Source of the DNA: Septoria linicola
Lineage: Eukaryota; Ascomycota; Dothideomycetes; Mycosphaerellales; Mycosphaerellaceae
Assembly (NCBI GenBank): GCA_024114885.1
Contig: CP099422.1
Span: 1,674,001 to 1,738,000 of the forward strand
Length of the DNA stretch: 64,000 bases
Direction: 5' to 3'
Part shown: piece by piece, positions 13,356 through 24,111 of the stretch
Layout: the number at the start of each line of letters is the position of its first letter
Position numbering within the stretch: the stretch's first letter is position 1
Made by a program: the position numbers and the translations under genes
The notes under the pieces: model-generated
Seen by the model: only the letters and a program-made list of their open reading frames with translations
Databases searched by the model: none
What the model was told of the DNA's origin: nothing

Positions 13356-14191
13356 AGAGGATGGTATGGCGGAGAGAAGGCTTCTGCTATTCAATGAACG
13401 GTGTTTGACTATGTTGCGTGAGAGGGGTCACCAGATCGTAACGTGATGGAGTTCGCTGGATACGCTGGTCGCATTGCTTGCCCCATTCGTGTGAAGTAGT
13501 GCTCAGCCTGATCAGGCCTTTATGAAGTGTGTACAACGCCTCTTGTCCCCTTCTCGCCTCCTAGTGGCTGGCGACGTTGGTGGGACTCTGCCACTGTCTC
13601 AAACTTTACATTGTCTTAGTGATAGATTTGGCGTGCGTGCCTTGTCGGCGTGCCTATAGCTGGTTGTTATTGGTGGCTTCGTTCGCCAAGCTGGCCAGAT
13701 CGTCGCTCTTGTATACATGTTTGTACGGGCCCGAATCTCCTGCATGTTTCTTATTCTGCCCGCATCTGCATTTCCCATGGAGCCGAATATGTACTTGCGT
13801 CCAGATCCAGCTGGAAGTGGCTGCGAAATGTGCATTGCTCTCAGTGGTCCTTCCGCAATGTACACCACGATTTAGCACTCTGCGCTCTGGACTCGTGCGG
13901 AGCGGCATGGGCGGGAGGCAAGATGGCTCCGATCAAGATGCAGCGCCTGATCATGAAGCGCGTTGGGTCGAGCTGAAGTCCATGGCTATACGTGACTGGC
14001 GGACACATACTGTGTGGTAGCGCCCATGGCGTAGAAGGTCGTTCTAGCACCCTTGGCTCGCTGCCGTGGCTTTCTCATGGTAGACAGTCGTGAGAGGTGT
14101 AAGGCTGAGATTGCACCAGATGATAGCTATAAGTATGCCGTTCGTGAAGGGCTTGAGAAGGTTGCAACCATCCTGACAACGTTCCTCCAAG
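13356..14191. other. Intergenic region
   Basis: A plus-strand open frame of 147 codons at 13577-14020 overlaps comparable frames on the other strand. It is Cys/Leu/Ser-rich without a domain, so I treat it as noise. The part next to 14192 is the upstream region of the metalloprotease. Confidence 0.45.
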
Positions 14192-15351
14192 ATGCGCTTT
14201 CTGTTCGCTCTCAGTTTGACATCGGTGGTCACGGTCTTGGCCCAAAGTCGCGGCAGGTGTATTGAGCGTCCAGTGCCATCTGTCCTCAAAGCAAATGTGA
14301 CCACCCAAATCTTCGACCTCGGCGGCGCCAGAAGCCAGGCGAGCAACTTCACTGTCGATACCTACATCCATGTCATCACCACGTCAGCAAAGAAGAACAA
14401 ATATCCACGGGCCACAATTGACAAGCAGGTGAGTACCTCTTCCGTTTCAAGGCATATTGCAACATGAAGCGCTCGTCCGCATGCGCTGCCGTCACTCCAG
14501 CTTTGACTCCAGAGTCGTGATCACTCAATGATCAACAGACTAACGGACTCCCAGATGGCTGCCCTTAATAAAGCATACAAACCGTACAAGTTTCAGTTCA
14601 CGCTCAAGGGGCTGGACTACACCGTCAACAATACATGAGCCAATGATAGCATCAACGCCGCTTACACTGGCTTGACCTGGGAGACTGCCTACAAGAAGAA
14701 GCTGAGGAAGGGCACATATCGGACACTGAACATCTATCTTCTGAGCGACTTGAACGGTCTCCTTGGTATCGGTGAGTTGAAGTGATCGAAGGCCACCTTG
14801 AGTTGACGCTGATTGTCTCTAGCTGAGTTTCCAGTGGCCGCGCCCAGCGCAGCTCAGAAGGTATTAGATGGAGTGGTAGCTTGGGCGGAGACGGTCCCAG
14901 GTGGCGTAAGTCTTCACCGCATGGCTTCACGTTTGCAGCGCTGACGGTACGCAGAAGGCCAAAAGGAAGGAAGGGCCCTACAACCTTGGCTATACCGCTG
15001 TGCACGAGGCTGGTCACTGGCTTGGGCTGCTCCACACGTTCTCTCAGCCTCAAGATGGGTCCCAGCCGTCATGTGATGACAAAGGCGATTTCGTCTCGGG
15101 TGAGCTTATACCATGTCCTTGGATGATGCCTGGCAGCGAGTGTACTGACGATTTTACTTGTAGACACTCCAGCACAGTTGACGCCGACCGAAGGATGTCC
15201 TGCCTCCAAGGATACCTGCCCAACGAAGAGTGGGAAAGATCCGATAAATAATTATATGGATTGTTCCACGAACAACTGCTATACCCAGTTCACTGCTGGC
15301 CAGACTACGCGCATGGTATATAACTATGCGCAATACCGGGATGGGAAGTGA
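14192..15351 (+). pseudogene. Secreted M43-type zinc metalloprotease interrupted by an in-frame TGA
   Basis: Five exons fit: 14192-14428, 14555-14771, 14823-14905, 14955-15099 and 15164-15351, together 290 codons, the usual size of fungal M43B proteases. A signal peptide (MRFLFALSLTSVVTVLAQ) starts it. The zinc site HEAGHWLGLLH spans residues 196-206, and NYMD is the Met-turn. The cysteine-rich C-terminus matches the family. The one defect is TGA at 14636-14638 (codon 107). It follows DYTVNNT, where relatives usually have Trp before an Asn/Asp-rich turn, so it looks like TGG changed to TGA. All splice sites and the rest of the frame are intact, which points to recent loss, strain polymorphism, sequence error or readthrough. 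Relatives cleave extracellular proteins. Confidence 0.8.
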
Positions 15352-16442
15352 GCTGGAGGGTAGTGGGAGTTGTCGCAACGCTGGTATATGGAGGCGCGAG
15401 CGGCAGGCGTGTCTGCAGGCTCGGGTAGACTGTCAGGACTCTGCTGAACCACCAGGCAATGCTGATCGTCAGCAGTATGTCTTTTCGTTGCACTGGATCT
15501 CTGCTCACTATGAGAAAGCCGCACTGCCTGATGCGTGTATCGTCGTTGTAGATTGTACCGTTATGTAAAGTCACTCCAGACTCAAACTCGATACAGCCAT
15601 ACTCGTGGATAGCTTCTTGATCACTTTGCGTCTTGAGTTCATCAGTAGTACTCATGCGGCCGCTACAACAATCCAAAACACGAAGGTCAATTGAACGTGT
15701 CCAACCTTCCAGCCCGAGTGAAGTGGCGGGTCAGCCTGGCGACTTTCGACCTTGACTCAGGGACATCTGCGCCCCTTCTGAATTGTGGCCTGACAACCAC
15801 GCTGCTGACGTCGGTGTGCTGCGTACGAAGAATTGGAAATCGTGGAGAACGACATTGAGCTGCCAGCATTATACACCATACTCGCATTCTTCGCCTTTCT
15901 GTCGGCGGTCGTCAGGCATGTCCACGTCTCCATGGTGATGCTGAACAAAGGCCTGCTGTCGTCACAGCTTTTGCCTGAGGGTGGGAAAAATTGTGGCCCA
16001 ACGTCCGAATCGGGCTTAGCACATGATATCATTCGCTCCTTCCGCGAGCAGAATGTTTCTACGACGAAGTGAAGCAAACGCGGTCGATATGGCATAAGTC
16101 GGTCTCATAGGGAAGGAACGTGATCAAAGTCGATGACTAGCTTCGCAATAGCGACTCGCATCTTCCTGTACAATCTTGTAGCTTCGCGTGCCTGCTACCT
16201 TGATCTAGAGCCGCCTAAGTGTCACGAATTCTCGAATCTTCCACTGAATTCGAGGCCCACTAACAGCTTTCTGCCAGCAATAAAGACACTCTCTTCGAGC
16301 CTCAATCAGAACTTTCTCACAAACAACAACACTCCAAATTTGACTCTCATCTTCACCGAGTCCAAAAGTGCACATCACACGCACCTTTCTTCTACTTACC
16401 TCTCTACCTACCACACTCGCATACGACAGAAACTCAGACATT
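15352..16442. other. Upstream region and leader of the Hsp70 gene
   Basis: No gene supported. The last 250 bases are C/T- and A/C-rich, as in fungal leaders, and contain the heat-shock element listed separately. Open frames in 15687-16095 on the minus strand have no domain. Confidence 0.5.
16229..16241. promoter_or_regulatory. Heat-shock element upstream of Hsp70
   Basis: TTC-tc-GAA-tc-TTC is three alternating units with exact two-base spacing, the trimeric Hsf1 binding pattern. It lies 202 bases before the Hsp70 start codon. A further GAA sits a few bases downstream at non-ideal spacing. Binding is inferred from pattern and location. Confidence 0.65.
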
Positions 16443-17021
16443 ATGGCACCAGCAATCGGTATCGACTTGGGTACCACGTACTCTTGCGTGGGTATCTTCA
16501 GAGATGACCGTATTGAGATCATTGCCAACGACCAGGGTAACCGAACGACGCCCTCGTTCGTTGCCTTCACCGACACAGAGCGTCTCATTGGTGACTCCGC
16601 AAAGAACCAGGTCGCCATGAACCCAATCAACACAGTCTTCGACGCCAAGCGATTGATCGGACGCAAGTTCAACGACCCAGAGGTGCAAGCAGACATGAAG
16701 CACTTCCCCTTCAAGGTCATTGACAAGGGTGGCAAGCCAGTCATCCAAGTCGAGTTCAAGGGCGAGGAGAAGACATTCACACCAGAGGAGATCTCCTCAA
16801 TGGTCCTGACAAAGATGCGTGAGACCGCAGAGTCATACCTCGGTGGCACAGTCAACAACGCCGTCGTCACTGTTCCAGCATACTTCAACGACTCGCAGAG
16901 ACAAGCCACCAAGGATGCTGGTCTTATCGCTGGTCTGAACGTGCTCCGTATCATCAACGAGCCAACCGCTGCTGCCATTGCCTACGGTCTTGACAAGAAG
17001 ACGGAGGGTGAGCGCAACGTG

Positions 17022-17059
<38 letters not shown>

Positions 17060-19162
17060 CCTGCTCACCATTGAGGAGGGTATCTTCGAGGTCAAGTCTA
17101 CTGCCGGTGACACTCACTTGGGTGGTGAGGACTTTGACAACCGTCTTGTCAACCACTTCGTCAACGAATTCAAGCGCAAGCATAAGGTATTTGGGGATTC
17201 ATCATCATCGCACTGTGAACATCAGCTAACAAATGAACAGAAGGACCTGACTTCCAACGCTCGTGCCCTCCGTCGTCTGCGAACAGCTTGCGAGCGGGCC
17301 AAGCGCACCCTTTCTTCCTCTGCTCAGACTTCCATCGAGATCGACTCGCTGTACGAGGGTATCGACTTCTACACTTCGATCACTCGTGCCCGTTTCGAGG
17401 AGCTCTGCCAGGATCTCTTCCGCTCCACCATGGAGCCAGTCGAGCGCACTCTCCGTGACGCTAAGATCGACAAGTCTTCCGTCCACGAGATCGTCCTCGT
17501 TGGTGGTTCCACCCGTATTCCAAAGATCCAGAAGATGGTCTCCGACTTCTTCAACGGCAAGGAGCCAAACCGCTCCATCAACCCAGATGAGGCCGTCGCC
17601 TACGGTGCTGCCGTTCAGGCCGCTATCCTCTCCGGTGACACTTCTAGCAAGTCCACCAACGAGATCCTCCTGCTCGATGTCGCGCCGCTCTCTCTCGGTA
17701 TCGAGACTGCAGGTGGTGTCATGACTCCTCTCATCAAGCGCAACACTACCATTCCAACCAAGAAGTCCGAGACTTTCTCCACCTTCTCCGACAACCAGCC
17801 TGGTGTGCTCATCCAGGTATTCGAGGGCGAGCGTGCGCGTACGAAGGACAAGGTGAGTGCTCGTATGAAATACCATGTGCCGTGCGAAAGCTAACTGTTG
17901 AATAGTATGTATTCTCCCACTCCCCTTCCCTTTTCCTTTAACACAATCCCCAAACACAATCCCCAATGTCGAAGAGCATCAGAAGGTAAGACTCAGACTG
18001 GTTTGAACTGCGCCTACCTCTCAGTGCACTTGGCTGCACTGCTCCTACTCTTACCGACCGAGCCTGGCTCATGGACCGTTCCTTACTGAGTCGACCGACC
18101 ATGGACAGCACCTTACTCTTGTCGACCGACATGAGCAGGACATACACAGACGCTGTCTTGCGTCTGCATTTCTTGCACTTCCGGCCACCAACATAACGGT
18201 CCGACTGGTCCGACTATGCCGTCAAGATGTTCGACACTCAGGACATCACAACACTCAAGCCAGGCTCAATGTCGACACCAAACGATTCTACTGCAAGCCC
18301 TGCGACAAATCATGCAACTCAAACTGGACTCTACAACGACACCTCGACACACCTCGCCACAAGTCGGTCGTCGCCGACAACTGTGGACTCTACTGCGAGC
18401 CATGCAACTACCAGTCGAAAGACCGGTCTGTCCTCCACCGACACCAGTCTAGCGCAGCACACAAGCGACGCTGCGAAAACTAACTTACTGATGCTCTTCG
18501 ACACTTCACTTGACAAACACACACTAATTAACGACAACATATGCTTACAAATACTTCTCAACAGCAACTTGCTCGGAAAGTTCGAGCTCACTGGTATCCC
18601 ACCTGCTCCACGTGGTGTGCCACAGATCGAGGTTACCTTCGATGTTGATGCCAACGGTATCATGAACGTCTCTGCTCTCGAGAAGGGTACCGGCAAGACC
18701 AACAAGATTGTCATCACCAACGACAAGGGTCGTCTGTCCAAGGAGGAGATCGAGCGCATGTTGGCTGAGGCCGAGAAGTACAAGGACGAGGATGAGGCAG
18801 AGGCTGCACGCATCCAGGCCAAGAACGCTCTCGAGTCTTACGCCTACTCGCTCCGCACCACTCTCGGCGATCCAAAGACCGAGGAGAAGCTTGAGGCCTC
18901 CGACAAGGAGACCCTCAAGGCAAAGATTGACGAGACTGTCGCTTGGCTCGACGACAACCAGACCGCCACCAAGGACGAGTACGAGTCATCGCAGAAGGAC
19001 CTCGAGTCTGTCGCCAACCCAATCATGATGAAGCTCTACGGTGCTGGTGGTGAGGGTGGCATGCCAGGTGGTATGCCAGGCGGCGCTGGCGGCTTCCCAG
19101 GTGCTGGCGGTGCTCCAGGCGCTGGCGGCGATGACGGCCCAACCGTCGAGGAGGTCGACTAA
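16443..19162 (+). CDS. Cytosolic Hsp70 chaperone (SSA class)
   Basis: ATP-driven folding chaperone. Exons are 16443-17186, 17241-17851 and 18565-19162, giving 650 residues, the family length. The ATPase domain has GIDLGTTYSCVG near the start, the phosphate motif DLGGGTFDVSLL and LVGGSTRIPKIQ. The linker is followed by DVAPLSLGIETAGG. The C-terminus has GGMPGGMPGG-type repeats and ends EEVD, the cytosolic signature that binds TPR co-chaperones. The last junction is special. Joining the visible donor after 17852 to the acceptor at 18564 breaks the frame. Removing an inner intron first (17853-17905) creates donor GTATGT and restores the conserved TKDNNLLGKF. A heat-shock element lies upstream. 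Confidence 0.95.
17852..18564 (+). other. Nested twin intron (stwintron, [D1,2] type) in the Hsp70 gene
   Basis: Exon 2 ends GAC AA at 17851. The next base, G17852, is the first base of the outer donor. An inner intron follows at 17853-17905 (53 bases) with donor GTGAGT, branch GCTAAC and acceptor TAG. Once removed, G17852 joins TATGT at 17906 to form a perfect outer donor GTATGT. The outer intron is then 660 bases and ends at CAACAG (18564). The product reads D-N-N-L-L-G-K, matching Hsp70s generally. A single intron from 17853 to 18564 would shift the frame. This is a sequence-based inference and needs transcript evidence. Confidence 0.8.
18007..18483 (+). other. Open frame for two C2H2 zinc fingers inside the Hsp70 intron
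   Basis: A frame open for 158 codons, lacking ATG, lies wholly inside the outer Hsp70 intron. Its last third contains two fingers with identical spacing C-X2-C-X12-H-X5-H: first CKPCDKSC..QRHLDTPRH (Cys from 18292, His to 18360), then CEPCNY..HRHQSSAAH. Each is preceded by an aromatic residue and followed by basic residues (KSV; KRRC). This is the U1/matrin-like subtype. Upstream, a diverged echo of the second module (DRHEQDIHRRC, 18127-18159) suggests a decayed repeat. It may be a fragment of a zinc-finger gene captured by the intron. I see no start codon or promoter of its own. Confidence 0.6.
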
Positions 19163-20123
19163 GTGCACACTTTCAGCATTTGAGAGTTTCTTCCTTTCAA
19201 GATACCACTGGCTTGCATGGCATGGCGTTGATACAGGGCTAGATCATGGGTTCATGACGATACGATTGGGATGGCAAAAAGCGCGCATCCTCTTGATGTA
19301 ATTTAGCGAAGGTCAAAGGACATTGACCTCACAACAATGAAAGACTTCAAAAGAATAATTCTGTCCACGATTCCATTTCTCTCTATCATTGTGATTGTAA
19401 TAAGACTTCCTCTTGTCTCGTTTGATCAAGTCCAGTGTGCTTTCTCTCTGATGGCATCTCGCCAGCAGCGAAGCTCGAAGAGTGACCGACCTGCTTGCTC
19501 CTGTCACACCCGTTCAGAGACATCTGCAGCTATGCAATGCTTCAAAGACAAGACGCTATTTTCACGCATTCAGCGAGACAAGTATGCACGAGGCGCGATT
19601 GAGCTGAATCCGAATTATCGTCTCTATGTATCTACTACCTTCCTAGCTATACCTCTTTTCTCTCAGACGACCAAATGCATTGTCTTCTGCCTCCTCTAGC
19701 TCGAAGCTGTCCTCGTCTCATCTCCGCCGCCATGCACTCTCTTCCCTACTTGCAATTCACGAAACATTAAAGTGTTGCTTGCACAAGAGTGTAGGGCATG
19801 TCCGGAATCAGAGCATATGCTGAGCGTCGAGGCGCATGGGCAGAATTGGTGTAGCAGCCAGGCGCGTGCAGCGACAGCTTCTCTCGTGCCTGAGCCACTA
19901 CTGTGGCCGGTGTGGGAGGAGACAGTGGCAGCAGTCTGCTTTTAAGGCATGTCGTTGACGGCTCGAGCGCAACAAGGCTGCGTCGAATGGCCATCTGAAC
20001 TGGAAGCCAGGAAACGGCCACTGCTCGTTGACTCTCTATAGTCGCAAATACGACCTTCAGCAGCGCAGCATCAGTCTCCACTCCTCCCTATGAGTAAAGC
20101 GAGCAGCAAGACTCTGCATTCCC
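19163..20123. other. 3' region of Hsp70 and intergenic DNA
   Basis: The A/T-richer part after 19163 is the likely Hsp70 3' UTR. Open frames of 60-120 codons on both strands show no domain. The downstream gene on the minus strand ends at 20124. Confidence 0.5.
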
Positions 20124-20849
20124 TCACACCTTCTCACTCTTCACCTGAATCCCCTCATCCGTATCATCATCGGGATCTCTCCAAAACGCCCTGTCCACAG
20201 CCCTCGTCCGCAGCTCCCAAACATCCTCACTACTCCCACCTCTCTCCTTCGCCCTCCTCTCATCTCTCTCCTGATAAAACCTCCGAATCTCCTCTTCCTT
20301 CTCCGTCTCCGGCAAAGTCCTCGTCCTCATGCAGAACCAAAAAGCGCCCCATTGCTCCGAGCACGACCTCAAATGTCCGTATCGATAGATGTCGTTAAAC
20401 TTCCCACCTAAGCTTTGACAGTAGAAGGCCTGGTCGAAAGCTTGACGACAGGACATTTGGCGGGGGTACATAGCGGCAGGAGAGATGTCGAGACCGCCAT
20501 CGGGAAGGACACGGGATGTTGGAGGAGGTTCGGAGCGGGTTTGCGCTGGGAGAGCGGTTTGTTCGGATTTCTCGAGGGCTGTGAGGGCTTTGGAGGCATT
20601 GGTGGGATCGGAGGAGGAGAATTCGCGGATGAGAGCGTCGAGTTCGGCGTCTGCGGCTTGTTCTCGTGTGGGTTGAGAGGAAGTCGAAGTACTTGAGGCT
20701 GGAGTTGGCGATGGGCGGCCAAAGATGCGCAGGCGTTGTTCTTCTGTGAGCGCTACTGAGCTCTCAGGCTTGCTGGGAGTGGTTGTATTATCTGTAGATG
20801 GTGACTTGTTGGCGGAGTTGCCAGTGCTTGAAGACCATAGCCAACCCAT
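20124..20849 (-). CDS. Twin CX9C mitochondrial protein, EMI1-like (DUF3128)
   Basis: A single exon of 241 residues. The core carries two exact CX9C motifs, CRQAFDQAFYC and CSEQWGAFWFC, separated by a short loop, as in intermembrane-space proteins imported through the Mia40 disulfide relay and in yeast Emi1. The first 120 residues are Ser/Thr/Pro-rich and likely disordered. The C-terminal part is charged (RRFYQERDERRAKERGG). Yeast Emi1 is needed for IME1 induction and normal mitochondria; the role here is by analogy. It diverges from the acetyltransferase gene across 394 bases. Confidence 0.85.
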   Translation of the reverse strand: MGWLWSSSTGNSANKSPSTDNTTTPSKPESSVALTEEQRLRIFGRPSPTPASSTSTSSQPTREQAADAELDALIREFSSSDPTNASKALTALEKSEQTALPAQTRSEPPPTSRVLPDGGLDISPAAMYPRQMSCRQAFDQAFYCQSLGGKFNDIYRYGHLRSCSEQWGAFWFCMRTRTLPETEKEEEIRRFYQERDERRAKERGGSSEDVWELRTRAVDRAFWRDPDDDTDEGIQVKSEKV

Positions 20850-21243
20850 TATGATATGTAATTACTTCAATATGTTGGATGCGATCTACCTTCACATGTC
20901 ACGAAGAGCTGTCGCGTCTGATGTCGTGTCTTGGCGCGAATTCACGACTTCATCTGCCGTCGTGTCTTTGCCAGGCCACGAACTCTGGATCCTGCACCTA
21001 AAGTCCGGCCCTTCCGCCATTGGCAGCACTACGAGGAGATGTCTCTGTCCTACATATGCTGACTGGGCTGCACGCGTAGCATAGGCTGGCTTGGCAATGT
21101 CACCACCGCGATGTAACACAATCTTTTCCTCCTCTGCTCATCATCTCAATAGCAACATCATTCGCAATTACGACTAATCATTGAACCATTGACTCTCGAG
21201 CACAGAAACTATACAGGAACATCGATAGCATAAGCCAGACGCA
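20850..21243. other. Bidirectional upstream region between EMI1-like and GNAT genes
   Basis: This 394-base region must hold both divergent promoters. The part nearest the acetyltransferase is A/C-rich, like other leaders in this window. I recognise no specific site. Confidence 0.5.
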
Positions 21244-21984
21244 ATGCCGATCCGCCTTGCAGCGTATTCCGATCTGCTTCCAGCATCAAAATGCCTTGCA
21301 CGAGCATTTATGAACGAAGGACTCTTCGGAAAATACATGCACCCGCATCGAGATCAGTACCCAGAAGACTTCTACCTCAAGTTTCTCCAGATGCTTCGAG
21401 ACGCCTGGGCTGGTGGTCCTGACCACCAACTTGTGGTATCTTACACAGCTTCCAATGACAACGGCAGTAATACGGAGACGATCACAGGCATAGCACACTG
21501 GAATCGTATGCGTGCGATCCCGCAGATTAGCCTAATCGGAAATGTGAAGAAAAGTGTTATGAGCTGGTACAGCTACCTCGAATCTTTCATCTACCCCAAC
21601 CGTGCCATCGACCATACCAGAGAAAACATACTCTCTGAAATTGGACCTTTTGTTTCCCACTTCTGGACTGGATCTCGCGCCGAAGTCTGGGATCTTACTT
21701 TGCTCGGTGTAGATCCTGCGGCAGGTGGCAAAGGGCATGGGAAAGCATTGGTGGCGTGGGGGTTCGAGCAGGCCAAAGCTGAAGGTGTAGGCTGCTCGGT
21801 CATGGGTGCTGAGGGGACTGAGAAGTTCTATAAGAGTTGTGGCTTTGATGTTATTGCTGGAGGTGCTGGCGTGCATGGCGGAGAGAAGAATCCGCTGATC
21901 AGGGAGAAGATTCCTGGTGGGACGACCTTGTTCTGGGATAATGGGAGGGATGTGAGTGACGTGAAAGAGTATGGGCAGAAATGA
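21244..21984 (+). CDS. GNAT-family N-acetyltransferase
   Basis: A single exon of 246 residues. It opens with PIRLAAYSDLLPASKCLARA, the usual first strand and helix of a GNAT fold. The acetyl-CoA loop is in LLGVDPAAGGKGHGKAL (around residues 158-175), a G-X-G-X-G type pyrophosphate-binding turn preceded by a beta strand. The last strand has the common pattern EKFYKSCGFDV. This resembles fungal GNAT proteins of unknown small-molecule substrate rather than histone or N-terminal acetyltransferases. The gene ends 71 bases before the 3' end of the convergent gene at 22056. Confidence 0.88.
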   Translation: MPIRLAAYSDLLPASKCLARAFMNEGLFGKYMHPHRDQYPEDFYLKFLQMLRDAWAGGPDHQLVVSYTASNDNGSNTETITGIAHWNRMRAIPQISLIGNVKKSVMSWYSYLESFIYPNRAIDHTRENILSEIGPFVSHFWTGSRAEVWDLTLLGVDPAAGGKGHGKALVAWGFEQAKAEGVGCSVMGAEGTEKFYKSCGFDVIAGGAGVHGGEKNPLIREKIPGGTTLFWDNGRDVSDVKEYGQK

Positions 21985-22055
21985 AATATCCGAGAAGTTC
22001 TGTGTGCCATGTCTGCCACAAGAACAAGTCAGAGATAAGGCCCGAGATTGCGGTC

Positions 22056-24111
22056 TCAGCAAAGGCCAGCCATCTCTTTCTCTTTCTCGCGCTCTATCTC
22101 GGCGATCTGGTCTTCCAGCTCAGCTTGCTCCCTCTCCAGTTGGAGCTCTTCACGACGCCTTTGCACTTCTCGCAACCGCCTGCGAAGGAACGCCTCCTTC
22201 TGATCCCTACACCACGTCTCGGGCAGCTCAACGTCTGGCAGGATATGCTCCAGAACCTCTGTCACATCGATGCTGTTGTCGATCACAGGGAACAGCTGCT
22301 GGATCTCAGGCTGCGTGATTTGCTCTTGCTTGCTCTCTACGATTTCGTCGGCTGAGTCTTGCGTCAGATCAATGATGCTGTCCTGCTGCTTGATATTCAG
22401 GCATGATGAGGCCCGACGCGATGACTCTGGCGTGCCGAGGATCTTTACAATGGTCTTTGGCAGTACTTCTGGCTCACTGCTCACTGGTGTCATGTTCGGT
22501 TGCAGCGGCAGGCTGTAGTCGTGTGGCGGAGTCGGTAGACGCATACTCGGCATCCTTCTTGCGTTTTGCTTATCTGCCTCAACGGCAGCACGACGCTGCT
22601 CAGGCCTCGGAAATCTGCCTTGAACGCCGTAAGATTCGAGCTTCGGATCGTGAGCCTTCTGCTCATCACACTCTTCGTCATTCTCTGCTTGATCCGGCAG
22701 GAGCTGAAAGGAGTCGGGTGCATCTTCAGGAACCAGCATCCAGAGGCCCTGGCTCGCTTTCCAGGCGAATTTCTTGCCTCGGGGCGGCAACTTGTATCCT
22801 TGGCATTTGAGACACGTCTGTGCCGACATCTGGTCCTGCGGCTCAGGCGGCGGCTGAGATGTAGCAGCCTGGTATGGAGACTCTTTGCGAAGTACAGGGC
22901 CATGAAATTCCTGTCCACGAGACGTGATTGCAGTACTAACACATGCTTCCGGAACCGTCTTTCTCCTTTTCGAAGACCTGGCATGGTGGACAGGACACCC
23001 ACATGTTTTCGGAGCTTTTACCACCCGAAGTGGTCGGCTCACTCGCTCGGGTCTTTTGAGCCAAGCTTGCTGCAGTGCCATTCGATGGTCCTGGCCTTGC
23101 TTCGCCATGACATAGAAGTCGGTGTCGCCGACAAGAGCATATCGATTCGGACCGCTTCGCTCCGCTTTACTCAATGGCGGCTGACCAGCTCTTTTGCGAT
23201 TCCGTTCGTCCACTTCGAGCATACGTTCTGCCTACATGTCAGCATCAATGGAGGGAAGGTGACCACCCACATACCCAAGGATCGTATGCGGAACTCCCAG
23301 CGAAGCTTCCACCCGTTCTCGCTGTAGAGGTGCTTGAAGGAGCCAGGCTCATATGGTCGTTCGTGTAGCGGGCCTCCAGGTCCGTCCTTGCTACAGAAGA
23401 GTCAGTCCGGTACATTCTTCATTCCAGATTGGTTGTGCACCTTTGCTCTTTCATCGGCTTGTTCTCTTCGTCGAGCCAGTTGGCATTGCCTCGCTGCACG
23501 ACCACAGCAAGTACTCCCGGGTTGACCATATCCTGATATGCCTTCTTGTCAATCCCGTAGTAGGGTTCTTCCTCGGCTGCACGCATCAGTATTTATACGT
23601 TCCATGAACGAATACCACACTTACAGTCGAAATCATCGCCCTCCTGAAACTGCGGGACATCAAATCCTTGGCCGCCTGGCCCTCGAAGCACAATCTGCTG
23701 AAACACAGTTTTGGTCTTCTGCCTTACCGTGTAATCGAATTGAGGCGCACTGCGCAGACGCTCTTTCTCGAGCAGCACATCTGCTTCGTAGGTATTGCAC
23801 TCCATCCCATGATATCTGCTCTGACTCTCGTGCTTCGCAAATGGCTTGCTTTGCCCGATGCCGACTCCAATCAGCACTGCAGAGCCCGAGAACATGTCAA
23901 AGTCCTCATTGAAGCGGACGACGATATTGCAGCGCTGTTCAGTATGGCGAACAAAGCAGCAGTTGTGACGTGCGTCGAACTGCTCTGCAGTCTCTTTCGT
24001 ACCATACATGTTGGGTTTCCACAGCAGTTTCTGCTCATAGCGAAGCTCCGGGTATTTCAGTGTGCCATTTGCTGGCACGAGATACACCTCAACACCGCTT
24101 TCGTGCTTCAT
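22056..24111 (-). CDS. Unknown fungal protein, 636 residues, C-terminal coiled coil
   Basis: Exons on the minus strand are 24111-23625, 23576-23441, 23390-23275 and 23227-22056, with phases that all agree. The N-terminal 160 residues look globular (beta-rich, ending PQFQEGDDFD). The middle contains a CGCPVHH cysteine/histidine cluster and two short stretches rich in Lys/Arg (SSKRRKTVPE) that could be nuclear localisation signals. The last 60 residues form a strongly charged coiled coil (QRRREELQLEREQAELEDQI). I do not recognise the family. The third intron ends in two tandem acceptors (TAG then GCAG); only the second keeps the frame. A stop lies upstream of the ATG in frame, which supports the start. 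Confidence 0.75.

Noticed and set aside
13577..14020. 147-codon plus-strand open frame
   Set aside because: Composition is Cys/Leu/Ser-rich without domains, and equally long frames overlap it on the other strand.
16368..16442. N-terminal extension of Hsp70 that reads like a signal peptide
   Set aside because: The extension begins at GTG, not ATG, and lies in the leader. The protein ends in EEVD, the cytosolic form, so an ER-targeted reading is not supported.
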